Of a stretch of 64,000 nt of DNA, positions 16,270 through 24,095 are shown piece by piece. The number at the start of each line of letters is the position of its first letter. Positions within the stretch are counted from its first letter, which is position 1. Under the pieces are notes generated by a model. That model was not told the origin of the DNA. It did no database searches and saw nothing but the letters and a program-made list of their open reading frames with translations. Made by a program: the position numbers and the translations under genes. The stretch is from Sphingomonadales bacterium UBA6157 (GTDB lineage Bacteria; Pseudomonadota; Alphaproteobacteria; Sphingomonadales; Sphingomonadaceae): assembly GCA_002423025.1 (NCBI GenBank), contig DIUN01000013.1:4388-68387 (forward strand), read 5' to 3'.

Positions 16270-17169
16270 ATGACGCCCTCCTCGCTCAGCCTCAAGCCGG
16301 CGCTCGACGCCATCGGCCATGCCATGGACCAGCGGTTCGACCGGCTGCTGCCGGTACCGCCAGACAGTCGGGCTAGGCTGTTCGAGGCAATGCGCCACGC
16401 TGCCATCGGAGGCGGCAAGCGCATGCGGCCGCTGCTCGTGGTGGCGGCGTGTGACCTGTTTCATGTCGATCGCGAACGGGCCCTGCGGGTGGCGCTCGCC
16501 ATCGAGTGCATCCATGTCTACAGCCTCATCCACGACGATATGCCGTGCATGGACGATGATGACATGCGGCGCGGCAAGCCGACCGTTCACAAGGCCTTTG
16601 ACGAAGCGACCGCAGTGCTCGCCGGAGATTCACTGCACGCACTGGCCTTCGAGATTCTCGCCCATGAGGCGACGCATGAGGATCCCTTTGCGCGCGTCGA
16701 GCTGGTGACAGCACTGGCGGTCGCGTCCGGACCCTCCGGCATGGCCGGCGGCCAGATGATGGACCTGGTGTCCGGCGACGAGCTTTACGATCTCAATGGC
16801 GTCACCCGGCTGCAGCAGCTGAAGACTGGCGCGCTGATCGGCTTCTGCCTGGAGGCCGGCGCCATCATGGGCCGCATCGGCGAGGCACAGCGCACCTCCT
16901 TGCGGGGCTATGCGCGCGATCTCGGCCTCGCCTTCCAGATCGCCGATGATCTGCTCGATGTCGAAGGCTCGGCGGAAGCCGCCGGCAAGGCCGTGGGCAA
17001 GGATGAAGCCGCCGGCAAGGCAACCTTTGTTTCGTTGCTCGGTGTCGAGCGCGCCCGCACCCAGGCCAGCATGCTGATCGACCAGGCCATTGCCCATCTG
17101 GCCAGCTTTGGCCCTGAGGCGGACCTGCTGCGCGCCATCGCGCGCTTCGCCATCGAACGCGACCGCTGA
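16270..17169 (+). CDS. ispA: Farnesyl diphosphate synthase / polyprenyl synthetase
   Basis: IspA joins isopentenyl diphosphate to allylic diphosphates to give farnesyl diphosphate for quinones, carotenoids and undecaprenyl carriers. The 299-residue protein has GGGKRMRP, the first aspartate-rich motif DDMPCMD (about 89-95) and the second DDLLD with DEAAGKATF downstream. Length is normal. The ATG is one base after the xseB stop, and coaD follows after 11 bases. The usual next gene dxs is not here. Confidence 0.95.
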   Translation: MTPSSLSLKPALDAIGHAMDQRFDRLLPVPPDSRARLFEAMRHAAIGGGKRMRPLLVVAACDLFHVDRERALRVALAIECIHVYSLIHDDMPCMDDDDMRRGKPTVHKAFDEATAVLAGDSLHALAFEILAHEATHEDPFARVELVTALAVASGPSGMAGGQMMDLVSGDELYDLNGVTRLQQLKTGALIGFCLEAGAIMGRIGEAQRTSLRGYARDLGLAFQIADDLLDVEGSAEAAGKAVGKDEAAGKATFVSLLGVERARTQASMLIDQAIAHLASFGPEADLLRAIARFAIERDR

Positions 17170-17180
17170 GGGGACTGACC

Positions 17181-17678
17181 ATGCGTATCGGCGTATATCC
17201 CGGCACCTTCGATCCGTTGACGCTCGGGCATATGGACATCATCCGGCGCGGCGCCAAGCTGGTGGACAAGCTCATCATCGGCGTGGCGACCAACCCGTCC
17301 AAATCCCCCATGTTCACGCTGGAGGAGCGCAAGGCGCAGGTCCGCCTGGAAGTGGAAGGTATCGCCGGCGTGGAAGTGGTGGAGTTCGATGCGCTGTTGA
17401 TGACCTTCGCCGAGCGCGTGGGTGCCAGCGTGATCGTGCGCGGGCTGCGCGCCGTTGCGGATTTCGAGTATGAATACCAGATGGCGGGCATGAACCAGCA
17501 GCTCAACGCCAGCATCGAAACGGTATTTTTGATGGCCGATGTGGCATTGCAGCCAATCGCTTCACGTCTGGTCAAGGAAATCGCTGTCTATGGTGGGGAC
17601 ATTCGCAAGTTCGTGACTCCACGAGTGGCAGCAGACGTGGTGGCGCGGGTAGCGGAAACGGGCCTCAGGGGATCTTGA
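17181..17678 (+). CDS. coaD: Phosphopantetheine adenylyltransferase
   Basis: CoaD makes dephospho-CoA from 4'-phosphopantetheine and ATP, the penultimate step of CoA synthesis. The 165-residue nucleotidyltransferase has YPGTFDPLTLGHMDII (with the T/HxGH-type motif), EERKAQV and IVRGLRAVADFEYEYQMAGMN. A GAGGGG site precedes the ATG. The cyclophilin gene starts within or just after its stop. Confidence 0.97.
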   Translation: MRIGVYPGTFDPLTLGHMDIIRRGAKLVDKLIIGVATNPSKSPMFTLEERKAQVRLEVEGIAGVEVVEFDALLMTFAERVGASVIVRGLRAVADFEYEYQMAGMNQQLNASIETVFLMADVALQPIASRLVKEIAVYGGDIRKFVTPRVAADVVARVAETGLRGS

Positions 17679-17683
17679 AGACT

Positions 17684-18418
17684 ATGACGAACCGCGTGTT
17701 TCTGGCCTCCACCATGGCGCTGGCGCTGCTGGCTGCCCCTGTGCTGGCGCAGCAGCAAGGCCCTTCCAAGGCCGACCTGAAGCCGCTTCCGGTGCTGCCC
17801 AAGATGGCCGGCCCCTCCAAGCTCGCCGGCGCCCTGGCGACGGTGGACGAGGAGAATGTGCTGGTGCTCGACCTGACATCGGGTGGCCGCGTGCGCATCC
17901 AGATGCGGCCGGACGTGGCGCCCAAGCATGTCGAGCGCGTCAAGACGCTGGCGCGGCAGGGCTTTTATGATGGCACCATCTTCCATCGCGTCATCCCCGG
18001 CTTCATGGCGCAAGGCGGGGACCCAACCGGCACCGGCCAGGGCGGCTCGCAGCTGCCGGACGTGGAAGCGGAATTCAACGACCTGCCGCACGTGCGGGGC
18101 TCGGTCGCCATGGCCCGTGCGCAGGACAAGAACAGCGCCAACAGCCAATTCTACATCGTCTTCCAGCCAGTGCTGAAGCTCGATCGCAACTACACGGTGT
18201 TCGGCCGCGTCATCTCGGGCATGCCCGTCGTCGATGCCATCGAGAAGGGCGAGCCGCCGGCTGCCCCGACGCGCATCCTCAAGGCCTCGATTGGCAAGGA
18301 CAACGAGCCACCGCCAGCGCCGCAATCCGCCATTCCGGTGAAGCTGCCGGAGGGGATTCCGAGCCTCGTCCCCGGTGCCATCCCCGGCATGGTGCCGAGC
18401 GCCGCGCCGGCGCAATAG
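17684..18418 (+). CDS. Periplasmic cyclophilin-type peptidyl-prolyl isomerase with proline-rich tail
   Basis: This 244-residue protein has a signal peptide (about 1-23, ending VLAQ) and a cyclophilin domain (about 55-200). The key isomerase blocks are GTIFHRVIPGFMAQGGDP, GSVAMARAQDKNSANSQFYI and YTVFGRVISGMPVVD. It should speed cis-trans proline turns in exported proteins. A C-terminal tail of about 50 residues is rich in Pro, Ala and Gly (IPG and VPS steps) and is not part of the fold. A TTG at 17675 inside the coaD end is an alternative start; ATG at 17684 gives a better signal peptide. Confidence 0.92.
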   Translation: MTNRVFLASTMALALLAAPVLAQQQGPSKADLKPLPVLPKMAGPSKLAGALATVDEENVLVLDLTSGGRVRIQMRPDVAPKHVERVKTLARQGFYDGTIFHRVIPGFMAQGGDPTGTGQGGSQLPDVEAEFNDLPHVRGSVAMARAQDKNSANSQFYIVFQPVLKLDRNYTVFGRVISGMPVVDAIEKGEPPAAPTRILKASIGKDNEPPPAPQSAIPVKLPEGIPSLVPGAIPGMVPSAAPAQ

Positions 18419-18469
18419 CGCGTCCTCCCGCGCTTTCGCGGCATTTTCCAGCCAAAGTGCGGCCCAGCC

Positions 18470-19498
18470 ATGCGCGTTTCCGATTTTGATTTCGAGCTGC
18501 CGCCGGAAAGCATCGCGCTGCGGCCAGCCAGCCCGCGCGATTCGGCACGGATGCTTGAAGTCTCCAACCAGGGCCTTGGCGATTTCTCCATGCGCGACCT
18601 GCCCGGCCGGCTGCGGGCCGGCGATGTGCTTGTCATCAACGACACCCGCGTCATCCCGGCGCAACTGCAGGGCAGCAAGGGCGGCGCGCGCGTCGGCGTG
18701 ACGCTGCACAAGCGCGAAGCCGCTGATATGTGGTGGAGCTTTGTAAAGAATGTCCGGCGGCTGAAGGTCGGGGACTGGGTGGAGTTCGGCGCCGGGCTGA
18801 CAGGTGAAGTCCTGGAGCGCGGCGAGGAAGGTGCTGTGCTGTGGCGCTTCTCGGCCGATGGCCCGCTGGAAGCCGCCATGGCCGCCGCCGGCCAGATGCC
18901 GCTGCCGCCCTATATCGCCTCGAAGCGCCCCACCGATGCGCAGGACGCGACGGACTACCAGACGCTGCACGCCGCGAAGGATGGCGCAGTCGCCGCCCCC
19001 ACCGCCGGGCTGCACTTCACGCCAGGGCTCTGGGAAGAGCTTGCCGCCGCCGGCGTGGGCCGCGAAACCGTAACACTGCACGTTGGCGCCGGCACCTTCC
19101 TGCCGGTGAAGGCCGAGGACACTGTGGATCACAGGATGCACGCCGAATGGGGCAGCATCGATGCCGCCACCGCCGGCCGGCTCAATGCCGCGCGCGCCGC
19201 CGGCGGCAGGGTGATCGCCGTGGGCACCACGTCACTGCGGCTGCTTGAATCCGCCGTCGATGCGCAAGGCCAGATCCAGGCCTTTACCGGTGACACTGCC
19301 ATCTTCATCACCCCGGGCTATCGCTTCGGCGCCATCGACGGGCTGGTCACCAATTTCCACTTGCCGAAATCGACGCTGTTCATGCTGGTCAGCGCGCTGA
19401 TGGGGCTGGATGTGATGCAGGCGGCATACAAGCGCGCCATCGAAAGCGGCTACCGCTTCTACAGTTACGGGGATGGCAGCCTGTTGTTGCCCGGCTGA
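18470..19498 (+). CDS. queA: tRNA preQ1(34) S-adenosylmethionine ribosyltransferase-isomerase QueA
   Basis: QueA transfers and rearranges the ribosyl part of SAM onto preQ1 in tRNA, making epoxyqueuosine. The 342-residue protein has FDFELPPESIALRPASPRDSARML, NDTRVIPAQL, AAPTAGLHFTP and TNFHLPKSTLFMLVSALMG. Its last 41 codons lie in a segment (from 19376) that is repeated at 20793, so the present 3' end may come from an integrated donor rather than the original gene. The protein still ends normally (LLLPG). tgt, the frequent neighbour, is absent. Confidence 0.96.
   Translation: MRVSDFDFELPPESIALRPASPRDSARMLEVSNQGLGDFSMRDLPGRLRAGDVLVINDTRVIPAQLQGSKGGARVGVTLHKREAADMWWSFVKNVRRLKVGDWVEFGAGLTGEVLERGEEGAVLWRFSADGPLEAAMAAAGQMPLPPYIASKRPTDAQDATDYQTLHAAKDGAVAAPTAGLHFTPGLWEELAAAGVGRETVTLHVGAGTFLPVKAEDTVDHRMHAEWGSIDAATAGRLNAARAAGGRVIAVGTTSLRLLESAVDAQGQIQAFTGDTAIFITPGYRFGAIDGLVTNFHLPKSTLFMLVSALMGLDVMQAAYKRAIESGYRFYSYGDGSLLLPG
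19376..19425 (+). repeat. 50-bp perfect direct repeat, left copy (inside queA)
   Basis: This stretch within the queA 3' end is identical over 50 bases to 20793-20842. The two copies lie 1417 bases apart and bracket the LuxR-type regulator. Beyond the repeat both copies stay homologous but diverge. Confidence 0.9.
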
Positions 19499-19499
19499 G

Positions 19500-19611
19500 C
19501 TACCCCAACACCCACAACAGCAGCGCCCCGAATGCCACCGTGCCCATGGCGACATGTACCGCTAGCGCTGCGCCGGTCGCGCCGGGCCTGGGCTGTGCGA
19601 TCAGCGGTGAC
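19500..19611 (-). pseudogene. C-terminal remnant of the adjoining four-helix membrane protein
   Basis: Read on the minus strand, the frame gives PLIAQPRPGATGAALAVHVA and ends LLLWVLG before TAG. This aligns with the end of the intact gene at 20915-21280, which reads PLIARPKPSTAVWMIGLHAS and ends LMLWIMRM. Homology stops near 19611, so only the last 37 or so codons are present, without a start. It is convergent with queA in the same way as the intact gene is with the queA fragment at 20793. Confidence 0.7.
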
Positions 19612-19892
19612 CTGACCGCCTGATTCTCCTCCACGACAGCCACGGTTGCCACAACCCTTGACCGGCCGGGAGCCTATGGACGGCAGCCGCTTGCGCCAAC
19701 AAAGCAATCACAAGAGGATGCGGATCTGCTCGGCGAAACCTGTCATGGCTTCCTGCTGACATAAGTCTCGGACGGATAAGTCCAACAATGCCGACGATTG
19801 TCCTGTTCCCCAATAAACTCGATCCGGCACTGCAATTGCTGCCCAAATAAATTGGGATGGACGTGTCACAGTGCCTGTGGTGAGAAAAAGGC
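19612..19892. other. Non-coding spacer before the LuxR-type gene
   Basis: No gene is supported here. The stretch is lower in GC than its surroundings. It holds an inverted pair CCCAAT (19809-19814) and ATTGGG (19851-19856) with a palindrome GCAATTGC (19832-19839) between them, which could be an operator for the following regulator. Confidence 0.4.
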
Positions 19893-20717
19893 ATGTCTGC
19901 AACGGAACACTCCCTCGGCTCGTTTCCAGGCCTTACTGACCGCGAACTGGAAGTTCTGCGACTGTTGGCTGCAGGCCATACGACCAAGACCATCGCCACG
20001 CGTCTTGGCCGATCGGAAACCTCGATCAACGAGCGTTTGCGCGCCGCCCGCCGCAAGACGGGCGTCGGCAGCAGCAGAGAATTGGCGCGCCTTTTGGAGG
20101 CCCAGAAAATTTGGGACAAGAATATCGATCTTTCGACACTGAGCTTCACGGTCAACAGCTTGGGGCAGCCCGAAACCGTCGGGTTAAAAAGATCGAAAGG
20201 AATGATTGTCATGCTTATCGCCATGCCTTTGGCCGCCCTCGGACTGATCGTCGCGGCAGAACCCTCCATCCAGCAGACCGCAGTCCCGCAAGCAGCTTAC
20301 TCCGCCGCATCCAGGCAGCTACCGCTGGTCGGAAGCTGGTCGTTGGACGTTTCGCGCATTCCAGAGGACGAGCGGCCGCAGCGGGCGACCATGACGTTCC
20401 GCGTATCACCCGATGGAAAATGGACATCGCTTGTCGAAATTGTCGCCCCTGATGGCTCCAGCAAGCATGCGGAATCGACGGCCGCCCTTGATGGTGTCCC
20501 CGTGCCCATCAGCGGCAATATGGATTTCATCGACACTGTTGCCCTGCGCCAGCCTGCACCGAACACGCTGGTGATGACCTTGGGAAAGAATGGTGCTCCG
20601 CTGTCGACGCGAGTTTATACCGTCGCCAAGGATCGAAAATCCATGACGGAAACCATTGTTTGGGCCGGCGACACGATTCCGAAATTGGAAACGACCTATT
20701 TCAATCGAATCGATTGA
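19893..20717 (+). CDS. Membrane-anchored one-component regulator with LuxR-type HTH
   Basis: This 274-residue protein joins an N-terminal LuxR/GerE helix-turn-helix (about 12-70; LTDRELEVLRLLAAGHTTKTIA then ETSINERLRAARRK), a linker, one transmembrane segment (about 103-122) and a C-terminal domain of about 150 residues (130-274) predicted outside the cytoplasm. That domain begins LVGSWSLDVSRIPEDERP and looks beta-rich, perhaps lipocalin-like. The layout is ToxR-like: DNA binding inside, sensing outside. The ligand and targets are unknown. Base composition is lower than neighbours (29 of 60 bases G or C at 20161-20220), in line with transfer. Confidence 0.8.
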   Translation: MSATEHSLGSFPGLTDRELEVLRLLAAGHTTKTIATRLGRSETSINERLRAARRKTGVGSSRELARLLEAQKIWDKNIDLSTLSFTVNSLGQPETVGLKRSKGMIVMLIAMPLAALGLIVAAEPSIQQTAVPQAAYSAASRQLPLVGSWSLDVSRIPEDERPQRATMTFRVSPDGKWTSLVEIVAPDGSSKHAESTAALDGVPVPISGNMDFIDTVALRQPAPNTLVMTLGKNGAPLSTRVYTVAKDRKSMTETIVWAGDTIPKLETTYFNRID

Positions 20718-20792
20718 TCGTGACTGTCCTCGCCGGGCCCTGGTGATCGCGCTACCGGTGCCCGGCACACTTCTGGCCGATACTTCATAAAT

Positions 20793-20842
20793 CTGTTCAT
20801 GCTGGTCAGCGCGCTGATGGGGCTGGATGTGATGCAGGCGGC
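20793..20842 (+). repeat. 50-bp perfect direct repeat, right copy
   Basis: Identical to 19376-19425 inside queA. It starts abruptly after unrelated sequence, marking the right junction of the insertion. Confidence 0.9.
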
Positions 20843-20912
20843 CTATGCGCACGCGATTTCCACCGGCTACCGCTTCTACAGCTATGACGACGGCAGCCTG
20901 CTGCTGCCCTGA
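20793..20912 (+). pseudogene. Orphan 3' fragment of queA
   Basis: The frame encodes the last 39 residues of a QueA, from LFMLVSALMG to DDGSLLLP and a stop. The corresponding end of the intact gene has AYKRAIESG where this fragment has AYAHAISTG. There is no start or upstream part. It probably is the original chromosomal queA end, displaced by the insertion. Confidence 0.88.
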
Positions 20913-20914
20913 CG

Positions 20915-21280
20915 CTACATACGCATGATCCACAGCATCAGCGCCAGAAAGCCCGCGGTGCCGATGCTGGCGTGCAAACCGATCATCCACACAGCGGTGC
21001 TCGGCTTGGGCCGGGCGATGAGAGGCACCATGAAGCCGGAGAGCAGCGCCCCGGCCAGAACAAGCCCGGCGGCCTTGCCGAGCCAGGCACCATCCGTGAC
21101 GCTGCCGTCAGGCGCGCCGTGGAGCATCAGCGCCACCACTTCCAGCCCGGCCACGCCAAGGAGCAGATGGATGGCCACGAGCATCTGCTTGCGCTTCTCC
21201 CCGAGCAGGAACTGCCAGCCGAGATAGCCGCCGATCATGACCGTTGTGCCGAACACCAGCACCGCCGGCCATGTCGGCAT
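20915..21280 (-). CDS. Hypothetical four-helix membrane protein
   Basis: This 121-residue protein has four hydrophobic segments (about 4-22, 31-50, 65-85 and 95-118), with MLHGAPDG between the second and third. No family is recognised. I chose the ATG at 21280 because GGAGG lies at good distance; the ATG at 21295 is an alternative and the frame from 21406 is not credible. The gene is convergent with the queA fragment and divergent from the methyltransferase. A diverged copy of its end is at 19500-19611. Confidence 0.72.
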   Translation of the reverse strand: MPTWPAVLVFGTTVMIGGYLGWQFLLGEKRKQMLVAIHLLLGVAGLEVVALMLHGAPDGSVTDGAWLGKAAGLVLAGALLSGFMVPLIARPKPSTAVWMIGLHASIGTAGFLALMLWIMRM

Positions 21281-21460
21281 TTCGCCTCCGCCCATCCCCA
21301 CTCTCCCGATGCCCCCAAAGGATGCTCCAGCATAGCGGCGCGGCGGTGCGGGGCAAATGCCTGCCGAAAGCACGGCGGGCCGGGACAGAAAGGCCCTGGA
21401 AAGCATTCAAGCCTCTGGCACGGCAAGCGAAAGCTGCTAGGAGCGGGGGGCAAGGGGATC

Positions 21461-22135
21461 ATGATGCTGGCAGTCGCCGCTTCCACGGATTATTTCGAGC
21501 ACAGCCGGCAGGAAATTGCGCCCCTGTTGCCAGCGGCACCCGGCCGCGTGCTGGAAGTCGGCTGCTCCTCGGGCGCCACGCTGGCCTGGCTCCGGGCGCG
21601 CTGGCCGGCGGCGGAAACCGTGGGTGTCGATGGCTATGAGCCGATCCGCGACGTGCTGGCGCAGAACGCCGATACCGCGATCATCCAGAACCTCGAGGCA
21701 CCGCTTCCCGAGCTTGGCCGCTTTGATCTGGTGCTCGCGCTGGACATTCTCGAGCACCTCACCGACCCTGCGACTGTGCTGAAGGGGCTGGTATCGCGGC
21801 TCAATCCGGGCGGCAGCGTCATCGTATCGGTGCCGAATGTCGGCCATGTCTCGATTCTGGCAGACCTGCTGCTGCGGCGGCGCTTCCAATATCAGGATGC
21901 CGGCATCCTTGACCGGACACACCTGCGCTTCTTCACCGAGGAATCGGCGGTGGGGCTGATGAACACCGCCGGGCTGATTGTGCAGCAAGGCGTCGTCAAC
22001 GGCCTTTCCGGACGCAAGGCCAAGCTGTTCAACGCCCTGACGCTGGGGCTGTTCCGGCACTATTTCGCCAAGCAATACATCATGCTGGGCACTGTTTCCG
22101 GCAATGCCCAGGGCAGCGTCAACTGGCGCTTCTGA
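21461..22135 (+). CDS. Class I SAM-dependent methyltransferase
   Basis: This 224-residue protein has the seven-strand methyltransferase core: motif I VLEVGCSSGATLAWL (about 32-46), the acidic residue after strand 2 in VGVDGYEP, FDLVLALDILEHL and NPGGSVIVSVPNVGH. The second half has the DRTHLRFFTEESA segment of group 11-type (UbiG-like) enzymes acting on glycans or lipids. The substrate is unknown. A second ATG one codon in (21464) is possible. Confidence 0.88.
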   Translation: MMLAVAASTDYFEHSRQEIAPLLPAAPGRVLEVGCSSGATLAWLRARWPAAETVGVDGYEPIRDVLAQNADTAIIQNLEAPLPELGRFDLVLALDILEHLTDPATVLKGLVSRLNPGGSVIVSVPNVGHVSILADLLLRRRFQYQDAGILDRTHLRFFTEESAVGLMNTAGLIVQQGVVNGLSGRKAKLFNALTLGLFRHYFAKQYIMLGTVSGNAQGSVNWRF

Positions 22136-22186
22136 AGCCCCCGGCCCGGCAGCTTTCCACAGGCAGGCCGGGCACGAGACTTTGAA

Positions 22187-22215
22187 ATGGCAGGCCGCAC
22201 CGATCCGGCTATAAG
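22187..22215 (+). promoter_or_regulatory. Candidate promoter of mgtE giving a leaderless message
   Basis: TATAAG (22210-22215, five of six) lies 17 bases after ATGGCA (22187-22192, four of six). The GTG start at 22222 is about where transcription should begin, and no ribosome site is visible. Confidence 0.45.
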
Positions 22216-22221
22216 CACGGC

Positions 22222-23625
22222 GTGGATCCCATCCTTCCCCCCGATGCCGAGCTGGCGCACGAGGCCCTTGAAGAGGGCCGGCTGAGCCGCGGCTTTGTCG
22301 CGGATGTTTCTGCCGCGGTGGACAATGGCGATGATGAAGCGGCGCGCGCGCTGGCCGCGCCGCTGCACCCGGCCGACATCGCCGATCTGTTCGGGCTGCT
22401 CAGCGAGGACCGGCGCGCACCGCTGGCGAGGGCGCTGGGCGAGTTGCTCGATGCCGAGGTGATCGCCGAGCTTGACGATTATGTGCGTGAGGACGTGCTG
22501 GCGGCGCTCTCGATGGGCGAAGTCGCCGTGGTGCTCACCCAGCTCGATACAGATGACGCCGTGGCGATCATCGAGGACCTGGAGGCCGATGAGCAGGCCG
22601 AGGTTCTGCAGGCGCTGGCCCCTGCCGATCGCGCCGATATCGAGGCGGCGCTCAACTACCCGGAGGAATCCGCCGGCCGCCTGATGCAGCGTGAGCTGGT
22701 GGCGGTGCCCGAGAATGTCACGGTGGGCGAGGTGATCGAGCGGGTGCGCGCCACCATCGATCCGGCGACCGATTTCTGGGAGATTTTCGTTGTCGATGAT
22801 CGGCAGCACCCCATCGGCACCATGCGCCTGTCCTGGCTGCTGACGACGCCGCCCGAGTTCAGCGTTGGCGATGTCATGCAGCGCGAACAGACGCTGATCC
22901 CGGTCGATATGGACCAGGAGGAAGTGGCGCTGCAGTTCCAGAAATACGCGCTCATCTCGGCGGCCGTGGTGGATGGCGGCGGCAAGCTGGTGGGCGTGAT
23001 AACGGTGGATGACATCGTCCACATCATCCAGGAAGAGGCTGGCGAGGATGCGCTCAAGCTGTCGGGCGCTGGCGATGGCGACATCAACGAGCCGGTGTTC
23101 GAGACCTACAAGACCCGCTCGCGCTGGCTGATCGCCAACCTCGGCACCGGCCTCATCTCGGCCTCGATCATCTATGCCTTCGAGCCGACAATCGAGAAGC
23201 TCGTGGTGCTGGCGGCGCTCTCGCCGATCGTGGCCAGCGTCGGCGGCAATGCCGGCACCCAGACCATGGCCGTGACCGTGCGCGCACTGGCCACCAACCA
23301 GCTGACCGATACCAACACTCGCCGCACCATCTGGCGCGAGATCCGCGTCGCCATGCTCAACGGCGGCACCATCGCCACGCTGATGGGTGTCGGCACGGCG
23401 GTGCTGTTCGGCAACCCGGTGCTGGGCGCTGTCATCGCCATGGCGGCGTTGTTCAACATCCTCGTCGCCGGGCTGGCCGGTGTGCTGGTGCCCGTTACGC
23501 TCGATCGCTTTGGCGCCGATCCGGCAGTCGCCTCCTCGGTATTCGTGACGATGACGACCGACAGCATGGGCTTCCTCGGCTTTCTCGGGCTGGCGACATT
23601 GGTGGGCGTGGCGAGCCTCACCTGA
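22222..23625 (+). CDS. mgtE: Magnesium transporter MgtE
   Basis: MgtE is a dimeric, Mg-gated inner-membrane Mg2+ channel. The 467-residue protein has the cytoplasmic MgtE N domain (about 20-130), two CBS domains (about 135-260, ending VVDGGGKLVGVITVDDIVHII), a connecting helix and five C-terminal membrane segments (about 295-465). SPIVASVGGNAGTQTMAVTVRALA is the signature pore region. The start is GTG without a ribosome site. The DUF1489 gene follows directly. Confidence 0.96.
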   Translation: MDPILPPDAELAHEALEEGRLSRGFVADVSAAVDNGDDEAARALAAPLHPADIADLFGLLSEDRRAPLARALGELLDAEVIAELDDYVREDVLAALSMGEVAVVLTQLDTDDAVAIIEDLEADEQAEVLQALAPADRADIEAALNYPEESAGRLMQRELVAVPENVTVGEVIERVRATIDPATDFWEIFVVDDRQHPIGTMRLSWLLTTPPEFSVGDVMQREQTLIPVDMDQEEVALQFQKYALISAAVVDGGGKLVGVITVDDIVHIIQEEAGEDALKLSGAGDGDINEPVFETYKTRSRWLIANLGTGLISASIIYAFEPTIEKLVVLAALSPIVASVGGNAGTQTMAVTVRALATNQLTDTNTRRTIWREIRVAMLNGGTIATLMGVGTAVLFGNPVLGAVIAMAALFNILVAGLAGVLVPVTLDRFGADPAVASSVFVTMTTDSMGFLGFLGLATLVGVASLT

Positions 23626-23626
23626 C

Positions 23627-24040
23627 ATGGCGCTGCACCTGACCAAGGTGGCCGTGGGATGCCCGGATGTGGAAACACTGGCCCGGCTGCAGAACGAGCG
23701 CTGGGGCGACGAAGCCTGTTCGCTCACCCGCTTCATGCCCAAGCGCGCCGCCGAGCTTGTCGGTGGCTCGCTGTTCTGGATCATCCGGCATCGCCTGGTG
23801 GCGCGGCAGACCATCCTTTCGCTGGCGATGGTGGAAACGCCATGGGGCACCAAGTGTCGCATCGGGCTGGCACCCGGGCCTGTTCCGGTGGTGCAGGTGC
23901 CGCGCCGGGCACACCAGGGCTGGCGCTATCTGGATGCCGGCGATGCGCCAACGGATGCCGCGCCCGGCAGCCCCGCCGGGGAGAGCGAGGCAATGCCGCT
24001 GGGCATGGTGCGCGATCTGCAGTCCCTCTGGTTGATGTAA
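23627..24040 (+). CDS. DUF1489 family protein
   Basis: This 137-residue protein belongs to DUF1489, an alphaproteobacterial family without known function. The conserved blocks are LHLTKVAVGCPDVETL, TRFMPKRAAELVGGSLFWI and the central Arg-rich HRLVARQTIL, with VETPWGTKCRIGLAP. It has no signal peptide or membrane span. It begins two bases after the mgtE stop and probably shares its transcript. Confidence 0.9.
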   Translation: MALHLTKVAVGCPDVETLARLQNERWGDEACSLTRFMPKRAAELVGGSLFWIIRHRLVARQTILSLAMVETPWGTKCRIGLAPGPVPVVQVPRRAHQGWRYLDAGDAPTDAAPGSPAGESEAMPLGMVRDLQSLWLM

Positions 24041-24060
24041 CAGGGCAGCCCGCCCCCGAG

Positions 24061-24090
24061 TTGACCTTTCAGGTGTCCCAGCGCAATAAG
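24061..24090 (+). promoter_or_regulatory. Candidate promoter of the GntR gene
   Basis: TTGACC (24061-24066) and AATAAG (24085-24090) are 18 bases apart. Transcription would begin near the ATG at 24096, giving a leaderless message; no ribosome site is seen. Confidence 0.45.
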
Positions 24091-24095
24091 ACACC
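24072..24095 (+). promoter_or_regulatory. Candidate autoregulatory operator of the GntR gene
   Basis: The inverted repeat GGTGTC (24072-24077), 12 bases, GACACC (24090-24095) covers the -10 region and touches the start codon. This position fits self-repression by the GntR protein. Confidence 0.5.

Larger units (their letters stand above)
19376..20792. mobile_element. Small insertion at the queA 3' end carrying a LuxR-type regulator
   Basis: Between the two copies of the queA end lie a complete queA terminus, a decayed end of the neighbouring membrane gene, a lower-GC spacer and the regulator gene. This structure fits a single crossover between the chromosome and a DNA circle that carried a related queA 3' end. 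No integrase or transposase is present, so the agent is unknown. The outline is read from sequence; the mechanism is inferred. Confidence 0.6.

Noticed and set aside
18419..18469. Terminator between the cyclophilin gene and queA
   Set aside because: A short CGCG-TTT-CGCG type hairpin is visible, but the stem is too short and no T run of use follows.
21281..21406. Longer N-terminus (to 21406) for the four-helix membrane protein
   Set aside because: The extra residues are not hydrophobic or conserved-looking, and good ribosome sites lie before the internal ATGs at 21295 and 21280.
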